A DNA stretch of 44,125 bases from a bacterium (GCA_020631605.1 JAHDGZ010000006.1:1-44125), one strand, 5' to 3'. Positions 31,650 to 40,833 are shown, counted from the first letter of the stretch. The notes: generated from the letters alone by a model not told the origin. Program-made: numbers and translations.

Positions 31650-32162
31650 ATGACAGATATTACAGCAACAATCAAAACGGACAAAGGAGAGATTAAGTTA
31701 GAATTGCATAGTGACAAGGCGCCTATGACAGTAGCAAATTTTGTAAACCTAGCATTGAGAGGTTTTTACAATGACCTAAACTTCCATCGTGTGATAGATA
31801 ATTTTATGATTCAATGATGATGTCCTCAAGGAACATGAACATGATGACCTGGGTATCAGTTTGCTGACGAATTTCATCCAGAGCTGCTACATGATACTCC
31901 ATGAGTATTGTCTATGGCAAACTCATGACCGCATAGCAATGGATCACAGTTTTTTATTACACATGCAGAGACGCCTCGACTCAATGGTGCTCATACAGTA
32001 TTTGGAAGAGTGGTGTCAGAAGATGACCAATGAATAGTCAATGCCGTGTCTCAATGAGATGCGATTGAAAAAATTGAGATTGAAGGTGATGTAGACTGAC
32101 TATTCAAAAAAGTAGAAGACTTTATGAGTATGGTCAATAAGGCCTTAGAGAAGGACGAATAA
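31650..32162 (+). CDS. Cyclophilin-type peptidyl-prolyl isomerase
   Basis: Speeds cis-trans isomerisation at proline during protein folding. The 170-residue protein contains the full core: [42 protein letters not shown] near residues 52-71, [19 protein letters not shown] near 90-108, and a final AHTVFGRVV. At least eight of the conserved Gly are TGA codons, making this one of the clearest proofs of the code. There is no signal peptide, so it acts in the cytoplasm. The C-terminal ~25 residues are an acidic, helical extension. Confidence 0.95.
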
Positions 32163-32164
32163 GT

Positions 32165-32779
32165 TTAGATTTTTTCAAAAATATAGATAACTCTTTGTAT
32201 GTCATCATCAAATAGCTTGTAGTAGTGCATCTCTTCTAGAAACAGTTTTTTTCATTCTGCAAGATCCAAAAGAAGTGGTTCTTCTTCACTTGAGAGTATC
32301 TTATAAAGTATAAGTTTTCCTCCCTTTTTGACCAAAGGTGCACATCGAGGAATGATTTTGTCTGCAAATCAAACTGCTCTGGCAGTGACATAATCAAACC
32401 TTTGAGACATGTTTTCAACTCTTGATCGTAATGTTTTCACATTCGTAATACCTACTTCATCGGCTATAAACTGAACTGCATGTGTTTTTTTTCTTCTCGC
32501 GTCTACTCAGAGAAATGTACAAGAAGGGTTGAGCATGGCAAGCGGTAGCAGTGGGAATCATCATCAAGTCCCAATGTCTACGATGGTTGATCCAGGTTCA
32601 AATTCTATTTTTTTGTGCACCTCTATGCTGTCCAAAATATGTTTTTGATAAACTGACTCTTTGTCTCTGATTGCGCTAAGATTAAGTTTTTTGTTCCGCT
32701 CAAGGAAAGTAGAAATGAGTGCATCTCGTTGTGTGTCCATAGATAGAAAAGCTGATAGGTCTAAATGTGTTACTCTCAT
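32165..32779 (-). CDS. rsmG: 16S rRNA (guanine-527-N7)-methyltransferase
   Basis: RsmG/GidB modifies G527 of 16S rRNA using SAM. The 204-residue protein has the diagnostic LERNKKLNLSAIRDKESVYQ and KHILDSIEVH near residues 27-53. The SAM loop STIVDIGTGGGFPLLPLAML follows near 63-82, with TGA for one Gly. VENMSQRFDYVTARAVGFADK matches the later family region with the ARA motif. Its ATG overlaps the 3' end of the upstream gene (189-residue protein), so the two are translationally coupled or at least cotranscribed. Confidence 0.95.
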
Positions 32780-33339
32780 TTGATATAACTATAGTATGCA
32801 GGCAGAAAGTCAGCATATCTATATAGTTTATTCAAAGTGACATCAGATTTCCACCAAACATTTTTTACAGAGTTGGGAAGTCATTGATTCGGTCATACAT
32901 CCCATATGATAGGTATCACTAATTGATCAAGGTAAGTATATGGACCAACTATGCGTTGTTTGTTGTTCCATAGCTCAAACGTGTCGTGATAGCTATTAGC
33001 ACCAGTAGAGTATTTTTCAGTCCATAGGATGTATGTGCTTCTAGTTGGATTAATCATCACAGCATCTCGTTTCGAAGGAAGTGTAAGTGGGACATAAGAA
33101 CCATCGTTTGTGGCAATGCTGTGTTTCTCTGAGACATCTACTTGATAAGGAAAGATCTCATAGGAAAATGGTCAGACACCAAAACCTGGGTGATCATCAA
33201 TATGTACTGTAAGGTATTGGTCTGTCGGATTATCAATCCATATTTTTACTACTGGTCAGAAAAATATAGTGGAACGAGTTACTCGTGTGGCAACTATTGC
33301 TATACTTAACAAAAAAAAGCCAAAAAGCCGTTTATTCAT
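32770..33339 (-). CDS. Exported or membrane-anchored protein, 189 aa
   Basis: No family recognised. The N-terminus MNKRLFGFFLLSIAIVATRV is a signal peptide or anchor, so the rest should be outside the membrane. The remaining part looks beta-rich with many aromatic residues (YLTVHIDDHPGFGVGPFSYE, then WNNKQRIVGPYTY, then VWWKSDVTLNK). Reading TGA as Gly extends the frame to TAA at 32770, giving a 10-base overlap with the rsmG start. Confidence 0.75.
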
Positions 33340-33436
33340 CTAGCAAAAGAAGTGTTAATTGCTAGAATCATAGGAGTTTATGATGATACAACAAGCAAAG
33401 AGACAGACAGATGCAAACCTTTAGTTATCATGAGGT

Positions 33437-34099
33437 ATGAGAAAAAAATCAATAAGACATAAAGAAATCGCTTTAGATGATCGTTTGTTAGAACCATGAA
33501 AAGATCTCTATACAAAGATCAAAGGGAACCGAAGTAGGGATTTTTTTGCTAACAACAATCCAATTACCCTTGAGATAGCTTGCTGAAAGTGAGAATATTG
33601 TGTGTGAATGTCAGCTATCTATCCAGAGCGTAACTTTGTATGAATAGACAAGAAGTGAGAAAGAATGTGGTACGGTTTACAAAAGATAAAAGAGAAAGGA
33701 GGTGCTAATGTAGGATTTTTGCGTGCAATTGTTCAAAACTTATCTGATTTTTTTGATGAGTGAGAGGTAGAAGAAATATGGATCGTACATCCAGATCCAA
33801 GACCTAAAGGTGTTGATACAAGAAGAAGGCTAACATATAAGCGCTTTTTACAGATATACAAAACACTACTCAAGCCCTGAGGTATGTTAAAACTAAAAAC
33901 AGACGATACAGACCTTTTTGAACGAAGTCAGCAATCATTAGCTCAAGATTGATGGGAATTACAAAGAATGACGAAAGATCTGTATCAATCTGACCTATTA
34001 GGTGAACATCATTGAATAGAGACTTTTTATGAAAAGACATTTGTTGCAGCATGAAGAACAATCAAATACGGTGTCTGGTCTAGGCCTGATGATGAATAA
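33437..34099 (+). CDS. trmB: tRNA (guanine-46-N7)-methyltransferase
   Basis: TrmB methylates G46 in the tRNA variable loop with SAM. The 220-residue protein has ITLEIACGKGEYCVGMSAIY near residues 42-61 and NFVGIDKKGERMW (SAM binding). Next comes IWIVHPDPRPKG, in the place of the usual FPDPWPKKRH. RRRLTYKRFLQIYKTLLKPGG and LKTDD near 134-162 complete the family pattern. TGA encodes both Gly of the CGKGE motif. The His in place of Phe and the missing Trp in the PDP motif are unusual. The ATG follows GAGG, a plausible ribosome binding site. Confidence 0.9.
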
Positions 34100-34138
34100 G
34101 TCAAAAAATGTGAGTGGTATTATAATCTTACTAAATTC

Positions 34139-34167
34139 TTGCATTATTATCATATGTTCAATATAGT
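34139..34167 (+). promoter_or_regulatory. Promoter: TTGCAT, 17 bases, TATAGT
   Basis: The elements lie between trmB and the CPSC membrane protein gene; the -10 ends 33 bases before the ATG at 34201. Good match to the other promoters in the window. Confidence 0.6.
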
Positions 34168-34200
34168 GGGATATATCCTTTTATCGGGTGTGACTATGAA

Positions 34201-34671
34201 ATGAAATATAATATACGTCTACTGCTCAAAGATATGCCTTCTTTATTCTCATGAATCATCGTATGATGAATAATTTTATGGTTAGGATATCTTTTCATAG
34301 ATATAGATACAATTATTGGGAATAACGGAGTAATATATTTTTGGATCGAAAGAATATCACACCGATTGCTCAGTATGCTGATAGGTCTATTTGTTGCTAC
34401 ACATGTCTATAGATTTAGAAAATTGAATACATGATGATGAGCAAAGACATTTTGGTGAGCGTTAGGATCATTTTTAGGGGTCTTGATTACGTGATGCCCG
34501 AGTTGTTCAATTACTTTAGCCTGATTGATAGGTCTAGCTGGTGTTTTTAGTGCACTACCATTTGCATGATTAGAGGTTAAAATTCTTTGATTACTGATTA
34601 TGATGTGGGTAGTCTATAGATCAGTTAAAGATCTTCTGGTTTGTAAAGTAAAAAAAAGGTGAAAAGCATAG
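34201..34671 (+). CDS. Four-helix membrane protein with a CPSC motif
   Basis: 156 residues with about four membrane spans: near 17-33, 54-70, 84-98 and 105-135. C99 and C102 form a CPSC motif just inside the third span (LITGCPSCSITLAGLIGLAG). Such a CxxC at a membrane edge suggests thiol-disulfide exchange or metal binding; I do not recognise the family. The next gene encodes a thioredoxin-like lipoprotein of the type fused to VKOR in other bacteria. A redox partnership is therefore a reasonable inference. Many membrane Gly are TGA codons. Confidence 0.75.
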
Positions 34672-34735
34672 CATCACTTGCATTAGAAGCAAAAAGAAAT
34701 ACATGTACTGTATACGATTTACTTATACTTAAGAG

Positions 34736-35098
34736 ATGAAAAAAGTAGTAATGATTGGTTTGATGAGTTCGCTTCTACTGCTTACTGCATGTGGAAAAAA
34801 GAACGTAGATGTAAACGTTGATATTGCTAAGACAACAGCTCTAGCTGATTGCCTATCTGAAAATGATCGAAGAATGTATGGAACAGCAACCTGTCCACAT
34901 TGTAAAGATCAAAAAGCTCTCTTTTGAAGTGCTTTTTCAGATGTAGAATATATTGACTGCCAACTCGAATCTCAAAAATGTACTATAGCTGGGATCACAT
35001 GAGTACCTGTATGGAGATGACCTAACAGTGCAGAACTAAGAGGAACCCAGCCATTGAATACATTAGCAACTACTGCTGGATGTGAGTGGACTGAATAA
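34736..35098 (+). CDS. Thioredoxin-like lipoprotein (VKOR-partner type)
   Basis: 120 residues. The N-terminus MKKVVMIGLMSSLLLLTAC is a lipoprotein signal with lipobox LTAC at residues 16-19, so the mature protein is lipid-anchored outside the cytoplasmic membrane. The domain contains MYGTATCPHCKDQKALFG with active-site C53 and C56, then EYIDCQLESQKCTIAGITGVPVW with the cis-Pro region, and ends LRGTQPLNTLATTAGC. This is the pattern of the thioredoxin domain attached to bacterial VKOR homologues, where it forms disulfides in exported proteins. It stands alone here, 64 bases after the CPSC membrane protein gene. Confidence 0.85.
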
Positions 35099-35115
35099 TC
35101 AATATCTAGACTAAG

Positions 35116-35496
35116 TTAGACAGTTTCTTGATTGTGGGCAGTGTCTCATGTATGAAGGAACTGTTTTTTCTTGTCCAAAAAGATGAAATGATCTATGATG
35201 ATTTCTGTCTGTGATTTATTGTTTTCATCTTTGTCTTTCCACTGTTTGGTAGTCAGTCTTCATTCAAGATACAATCTCACACTTCATTCACAAAATTCAG
35301 CAAGTAGTTCAGCTGTTTTTCAAAACGCTACACATTTATGAAACTCAGCTTCTTTGATTAACTGATCTTCAGAATTTTTGTAGCTCCTATTGGTAGCAAG
35401 TGAAAAGTTACACACTGATCATCATGTAGTGCCAATAGTTTGTCTTTCAATAGAAGCAGTCGTTCTCCCAATAAGCGTTACTTTGTTTAAATCCAT
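35116..35496 (-). CDS. ssb: Single-stranded DNA-binding protein
   Basis: Coats single-stranded DNA during replication and repair through an OB fold. The 126-residue protein begins MDLNKVTLIGRTT and has NFSLATNRSYK, then EFHKCVAFGKTAELLAEF, then GSVRLYLEGRLTTKQWKDKD and TEIIIDHFIFLDKK, all in family order. The flexible tail is only about 15 residues and ends HNQETV. It lacks the acidic DDDIPF-type tip by which SSB usually recruits PriA, RecQ and others. It is the last gene of a minus-strand run but is separated from the flavoprotein gene by a terminator. Confidence 0.95.
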
Positions 35497-35517
35497 TCTG
35501 CATCAATAAATGATAAA

Positions 35518-35537
35518 AAGATCATACAAATGATCTT
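35518..35537 (-). terminator. Intrinsic terminator after the flavoprotein gene (minus)
   Basis: AAGATCAT and ATGATCTT form a perfect 8-bp stem with a 4-base loop. Read on the minus strand it is followed by a short T run. It lies 68 bases past the TAA of the NDH-2-like gene and 21 bases before the ssb start, so ssb probably has its own promoter or depends on readthrough. Confidence 0.65.
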
Positions 35538-35605
35538 GCACAATGTAAAACAAAAGTAACTTGTTACAACGATATTGTTATGAAAAAAATAGGAACATAA
35601 TCTTC

Positions 35606-36670
35606 TTAAAAAGGAAGAAATCTCTTGTTTCTGAGTTCTCGAATGATTTTTTTTTCAATCATCTTTTTAAACAATCATGAGATCCATGGTAAGTAGATTG
35701 ATCTTCATCATATGCTCAGGATTCAATCTTGTTCTCCAAGCGAGATGACTAACTTATCGTAATTGACTAGTTTTTTATAGTTATGTTGTACTCATAGTAG
35801 CTGGTCAGCAATGAGGTTTCCTATTCTTTTTCATTCACTCATAGCGTTATGTCCTGTAGAATATAATCAATGAATTGCGACATCACCACACATGTATATT
35901 CTTTCTGATTCAAGTGAATTGTATGCTCAGTCAAAGGTCAGATATGGTTTGTGGTGTTGATCATTAATACGAATACCAGAGCTCAATATCGTAACATCTG
36001 AGTCTAGCGAGAGACCAGATTGTAAGGTTATATGATCTTTTTGAATATCCTGCACTCTATCTCCTAGTATAAGTTCAACATGATGTTTTTCGAGTCGCTT
36101 TCTACTACGAATACCACAATCAGGGCAAAGACGATGCAGTAGTCTCTCTTGTGAGTGAATGAGACGGATGTGTGCATTATGATTTCTAAGCGCTAAAATA
36201 CTAGCAACTTCTACTCCGGTAAATCATCATCAGATGATGCTAATATGTTTCGCAGTAGTAAGTTTTTGATTAAGTCTTATAGTGTCTTCAGGTCGACGTA
36301 ATAAATAGCTATGAGTAGCAAAGTTTTCATTATCAAAAAAATTAGTACGAGACCCGGTCGCAATGACTGCATAATCAAATGTCCATACATCTCACTCTAC
36401 TGTAGTGATGTGTTCAGGTTGTATCGTTTGAATTTCTGCTTGTACAAAATCGTCACCATAATATTTTTTGAGGTCTATTTGTATTGAGGATAGATGATCG
36501 CTATCTAATAGACACTCATGCAATGATGGAATAAATGTGAAGTGGTTACGGAGATCAAAGAGAGTGATAGAGACATCTGGGTTACGTTTTCTTAATTGTA
36601 TGTAGCTACTGAGTCATGCAAAGCCAGCTCCTATGATCACAACTGTACTATGATGCTGAGTCTGTCACAT
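35606..36670 (-). CDS. NDH-2-like FAD/NAD(P) oxidoreductase
   Basis: A pyridine nucleotide-disulfide-type flavoprotein without redox Cys, close to type II NADH dehydrogenases. The 354-residue protein has the FAD motif TVVIIGAGFAGLSSYIQLRK near residues 9-28, ATGSRTNFF near 117-125, and the NAD(P) motif ISIIGGGFTGVEVASIL near 158-174, with three consecutive TGA codons for GGG. IYMCGDVA near 284-291 is the second FAD motif. In other bacteria NDH-2 passes electrons from NADH to quinone. Its start overlaps the 3' end of the DsbB-like gene by 23 bases. Confidence 0.85.
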
Positions 36671-37136
36671 GCTGACTATCTTGTGAGTAAATCGCATAGA
36701 TGCTTGTTATCATCATGGACAAAAACGCTACCATTCAAAAGAATGCCATACTCATAAATCCGAAATACTCTACATCCATACTGCTGCAAGGAGTTGTAGC
36801 TCTTCGATCACACAGGACACTTCACCATCATCGATATTGAATTCAATACTTGTAGAGAGCTAGTCAGAAACCTATTGCTGCTAGTATCAGAATAGTATGA
36901 AAAACTTTGTTGTCATTTTTCCAAAGAGCTATTCATGAGATGACCGGTAAGGGAAACATTACAACTCTAATATATCGGCACATATCACATGCAGCAATAC
37001 CATTCAAAGTATTGAAGAAATCTCAGCTCATAAGATTTACCACTGGATCGCCATAGGTACTAAGATACAGTGAGCCCAAGACTCATAAAAGAGAAACAAA
37101 AAAGACAAAAAGAAGTATGTTGCGATTACCTTGCAT
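36648..37136 (-). CDS. DsbB/BdbC-like disulfide bond formation protein
   Basis: Membrane enzyme expected to reoxidise a DsbA or thioredoxin-like partner and pass electrons to quinone. The 162-residue protein has four spans. C50 and C53 (CDMC) follow the first span, before RYIRVVMFPLPVI, matching the family pattern CxxCxxQR; the Gln is replaced by Tyr-Ile. The second pair C109 and C117 lies in the second exported loop (VLCDRRATTPCSS). TGA encodes several membrane Gly. It overlaps the flavoprotein gene, so the two are one transcription unit. Confidence 0.8.
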
Positions 37137-37195
37137 TGCTAGTATGAGACAATAAATACATATAACTTAGTATTTCTTTGAACAACTTCAAGAGC

Positions 37196-37558
37196 ATGAA
37201 AGAGGAGATTGTCGTATATTATGATGGGGAGTGCCGATTTTGTAAGCATTATGCTAGATATTTGTGACTATTCAAAAAATATACGCTAGTTCTACGCAAT
37301 GCTAGAGACTACAAAGAAGATATAGATAATTTCTACAAAAAGTGATATGATATCAATCAAGGTATGATAGTGAATCATAGTTGATCTATTTTTCATGGAG
37401 TTGCATGAGTATTATATCTAGATTGACTACTATCAGAAAAAGATATGACTCAAAGAAAAGACGATAAACCATCTCTTATGTATCGTTTATGATACAATGG
37501 GTTGAATGTTATAAGAAAGCTGTTCTTGATACTTAAAGGAGTAGAAAAAATACGCTAA
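37196..37558 (+). CDS. DCC-family (DUF393) thiol-oxidoreductase-like protein
   Basis: 120 residues. The family signature VVYYDGECRFCKHYARYL lies at residues 5-22 and includes the conserved DxxCxxC. The rest fits the short thioredoxin-like DCC family (LRNARDYKED, then GMIVNHSGSIFHGVAGVLYL, as in family members with a substrate-level loop followed by G..A...L). The family's reaction is unknown. It is divergent from the DsbB-like gene, with a 59-base gap, which places one more thiol protein in the redox group. Confidence 0.85.
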
Positions 37559-37573
37559 CACGAATTAAGAAAG

Positions 37574-37601
37574 TTGACAAGAGAAGAAATTAAGGTATAG
37601 T
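37574..37601 (+). promoter_or_regulatory. Promoter: TTGACA, 16 bases, TATAGT, inside an inverted repeat
   Basis: The -10 ends 31 bases before the ATG at 37633. GTATAGT (37595-37601), which contains the -10, is repeated inverted as ACTATAC (37612-37618) with 10 bases between. The palindrome could be an operator or a hairpin in the leader. Confidence 0.65.
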
Positions 37602-37632
37602 TATGTTGTTTACTATACAAAGTATTCTTGTT

Positions 37633-38046
37633 ATGAACAAACCAAAGGTAGTAATTATTGATGATGACCAGTTCTTAAACTTTCTATCAGTTGATGAAAT
37701 TTTTTGAACGCTCAATGATAAATATGAAATCAAAGTTGTTTGAGATTTTGAATGATGACTAGAAGAAATTGCTGCTGAATGAAGCAAAGATTGTTTCTTT
37801 TTGCTAGATAACTCAATCAACTGACAAGATAGAGGAGTAGATTTGGTCTTAGAGGCAGTAAAAATGTGATTAGATGCAAATAAGTTGATTGTAGTGACTG
37901 ATAATGAAAAAGTATGAAAAGAAATGCTTGCCGCAGGAGCATGAAAGGCTATTAAGAAGCCACTATGAATGGGATGGAAGGAAGGATTAGCAGAATGCCT
38001 TTCTTCTAGTGAGGGTGAAGAATTCAAGAGAGCTACAAACGCTTAG
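37633..38046 (+). CDS. Stand-alone receiver-domain protein (CheY-like)
   Basis: 137 residues forming one receiver domain. The acidic pocket is in VVIIDDDQF at residues 6-14. The phosphoacceptor Asp is in FFLLDNSING near 58-67. The Thr in IVVTDNEKV and Lys in KAIKKPLGM complete the switch residues. There is no DNA-binding or enzyme output domain, so it would act by binding a partner. No histidine kinase lies in the window. It has its own promoter with a palindrome. The TAG stop overlaps the TAA of the HerA-like gene on the other strand. Confidence 0.85.
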
Positions 38047-39572
38047 AATTTCACAAAACTTCTACTCCCGTGTACTTTGAGTCACATTTTTCTCAATGCT
38101 CATCTTATAATTTGATTGGTAAAATCACTGGCAACGCCTTTGACAAATTTATTGTTAAGGAGATGTGAAACACTACCGTTATTTTGGTCATCTGCATTTT
38201 TTCCGTCAGCTTTTACTTTTTCAGCAATTTCCTTTTGAAGTAATTCATGAGCAGACTCTTTGTCTAGATCATCCTTATATTTGTGTATAAGTAGAGACGA
38301 CGAGATTGCTATATCTATTTCAGCTTGTGTAAGTATGTCCATTCTTGATTGCGGTGCTCTTAGATAAGTATGTGATAGAGGAGTAGGTACTCATTTTTCA
38401 TTTAGACAAGTAACAAAAGCCTCACCAATTCATAGTTCCATAATCAGGTCTTCAGGTTTGTAGTAGTCAGAAATAGGATAGTTTTCTACTGCTAGTTTGA
38501 TAGCTTTGCGATCTCTTTCGGTAACTCATCTGAGTTGATGCTGAATCTTCAATCATAACTGACTTAATACTGGTGCCGGAATATCATCAGGCAGTTGAGT
38601 ACAGAAGAAAATTCAGATTCCTTTTGATCTGATCAGCTTGACTACTGTCTCGATTTGATCAAGTAACTCACTACTAGCTTCCTTGAAGACAAGATGTGCT
38701 TCATCAATCACGATAGCCAGCTTAGGTTTATCCAAGTCTCCTGCTTCAGGAAATACATCGTATACTTCAGCCAAAAGACTGAGCATAAAGGTTGAAAAAA
38801 GTGCTGGTCTATCTTGCATATCGGTAAGTCTCAAAATGTTGATTACTCACTTTCAGTCACTTCACGTCCTAACTAAATCAAATACTTCAAAGCTTGGCTC
38901 TCAGAAAAAGATGTCTGCTCCTTGTTGTTCTAGGGCGACGATTTTCCTAAAAATAGTTCCTACACTAGATTCAGCAACAAAACCATAGCTATCTTCAAAT
39001 CATTCTTTTCCTTCTTCAGTGATAAATTTTAGAACTGTCTTCATATCATCAAGATCAACCAATCCGAGTTGTCTGTCATCACAATATTTGAATATAACAC
39101 TCATAACACTTTCTTGTGTATGGTTTAATCAAAGCATCTTAGAAAAAAGTAACGGCCCAAATTCGCTTACTGTAGATCTAAGCCTTACTCATGGTTGATC
39201 ACTAAGACTAAGAAGTTCTACAGGGAATCATGTGGCATCATAGGGAAGATCTAGTGATGTATGTCTTGAAATAATATGTTTGTTTTCACCATCACCTGGT
39301 TGAGCCAATCAACTTAAATCTCATTTGATATCCATCACGAGTGAGGGTATTCAATGATTGCTGAGTCACTCCAAGAGGAGCTGTACAGACTTAGTTTTTC
39401 AGGTACCAGTTGCACCTGCTATAAGACCATGTCTATTAAGTGTTTTGAGAGGGATAGAAATAGTGGCTTCAGAGACTACTTCATGATCTAGTTTTGCTTT
39501 TCAGAGGATCAAATGATCTCATTCGTGTGAGTATCCTTCTTGAATAGATGCTACAAAATCCTTTTTGCTCAT
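38043..39572 (-). CDS. HerA-like P-loop ATPase (DUF853 family)
   Basis: 509 residues. Walker A GLIAGATGTGKTKSVQLL lies near residues 54-71, followed by IPSLVMDIKGDLSGLA (near 81-96). Walker B KPKLAIVIDEAHLVF lies near 265-279. MLSLLAEVYDVFPEAG and VVKLIRSKGI fit the DUF853 helicase HerA-like group. These are hexameric DNA pumps of the HerA/FtsK superfamily whose bacterial role is unclear. The C-terminus is basic (ends GSRSFVKF). It is distinct from the larger VirD4/TraG-like pump at 9514. No NurA nuclease gene is adjacent. Confidence 0.9.
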
Positions 39573-39700
39573 ATGAATCAATGAAGTATAAAAAATATAC
39601 TAAGATAGTAATGGTGATATATTCTAAAGCAAGAAAAATGGTGATGTAAATAACATGAAAACCTATACAACGAGTACTATCAGAGTGTATGATAAAAGAC

Positions 39701-40336
39701 TTATATGAGATTGGAAATGAATGTGGTTCTATGTAGTGGAGTAGGTCACAAAGACTTAATAGCTTCTCTGTGTTGCTGCGTACCATAGCCTTTATGTTGT
39801 GCAAATCAGTAGTCAGGAAATAGTGTATCTTGAGACGTCATCCATCTATCACGTTCTACTTTGGCAACGATAGAAGCCATGCTGATGAATGGATTTTTTT
39901 GATCTCATTTGATTATGGTAGTGGTGTTTCGCCATGTATCTAGACCAAAGGTATGGTTACCATCAATAGTGAGCTGTAGAGTATCGTTGGGTAGTGAGAG
40001 TAATTTTTTGAGATAACATCATCTATGTGTAGGGATTTGTAGGTCAGGATGCTCTTTTGCTATTGTGAAAAGGGCTCTAATGATTGATCGTCTGAGCGAC
40101 CGGATGATGCCATTGCGGTCTATTTCTTTGTTTGAAGCGAATCAAGAAGCAAAGAGTATTTTTCCAGATTGTGCTAATGTTTGCATATGATCATAGCAGA
40201 TATTTCTTTTATTCTCAGTCAGTTGTTTACTGTCACGAAAAAGTTTTTTTGAAAATCTAGAAAGTGGGAGAACAGCACCTACTCGGACTGGTCATGCTAA
40301 CGGTCAACGTCACGCTTCATCGACATAAATTTCCAT
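39701..40336 (-). CDS. rnhB: Ribonuclease HII
   Basis: Removes ribonucleotides from RNA-DNA hybrids. The 211-residue protein has the active-site motif YVDEAGRGPLAGPVRVGAVL at residues 4-23, with D6 and E7. The third acid is in LTIDGNHTF, and the fourth in the block GDQKNPFISMASIVAKVERD. FPDYGFAQHKGYGTQQHREA and LGPTPLHRTTF close the fold. Three TGA codons fall in the AGRGPLAGP motif. The ATG is set by the family N-terminus. The gap to the HerA-like gene, downstream on the same strand, is 128 bases and holds no other feature I can support. Confidence 0.95.
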
Positions 40337-40390
40337 ACATATATAGTAGATCTAGGTTGCGGGGGCCTGCAAAGTAATAACTCACAGGTC

Positions 40391-40428
40391 GGTGTGTACT
40401 AGAGTATTGATATACAGAGATACACACC
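40391..40428. repeat. Nested perfect hairpin at the end of a small gene
   Basis: GGTGTGTA (40391-40398) pairs with TACACACC (40421-40428). Inside, after five unpaired bases on each side, GTAT (40404) pairs with ATAC (40412) around a 4-base loop. It overlaps the last codons and stop of the small membrane-protein gene. No T run follows on either strand, so it is not a standard terminator. Confidence 0.6.
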
Positions 40429-40572
40429 TAAGCAGATAAGAATGGGAAACAGGATCGTAATTCCCATTGAGCCAAACAATATACTGCCGTATACGGCAGC
40501 AATGAGTAACAATGAGAGTGCTTCAGTATTGTCGCACCAGTCTTTCTGCAGTTGTTGCATGAACTTTTTCAT
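40399..40572 (-). CDS. Small membrane protein, 57 aa
   Basis: A short frame with ATG at 40572 and TAG at 40399-40401. The N-terminus is basic (MKKFMQQLQKD), followed by one or two hydrophobic segments (ALSLLLIAAVYGSILFG, then ITILFPILICLGVYL). It has no TGA codon. The amphipathic start and long hydrophobic run support a real small membrane protein; no family is recognised. It lies 62 bases upstream of rnhB on the same strand. Confidence 0.55.
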   Translation of the reverse strand: MKKFMQQLQKDWCDNTEALSLLLIAAVYGSILFGSMGITILFPILICLGVYLCISIL

Positions 40573-40751
40573 AAATCGATTTTAATGGTTATGGAAGAAA
40601 AAGTTCATAGTTTTTGATTATGCTAACTTTCTTATATTCACTATCACAGAGAAGTCAAGAATTAGTAAAAAAAAGAAAAACTGCAGTGATTGTAAAAAAA
40701 TAAAACACTCTATGTGGAGAATGTCAACATATCTACATCTATACAACATAG

Positions 40752-40785
40752 CACCTATTGCAATTAGGTGATATTTTTATAGAAT
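40752..40785 (+). promoter_or_regulatory. secA promoter overlapping a palindrome
   Basis: TTGCAA (40758-40763) and TAGAAT (40780-40785) are 16 bases apart, 48 bases before the secA ATG. CACCTA (40752-40757) and TAGGTG (40765-40770) form an inverted repeat centred on the -35, a typical place for an operator. The rest of the 261-base gap 40573-40833 is AT-rich and holds nothing else I can support. Confidence 0.5.
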
Positions 40786-40833
40786 AGTTACTCATTGAAA
40801 AGTAAATTTTAGAGATAATCAATAACGAGAAAA

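Noticed and set aside
40337-40398. GC-rich patch as a possible tRNA or small RNA gene
   Set aside because: No acceptor stem, T-arm or anticodon arm could be formed; only a weak TTGC/GCAA pairing exists.
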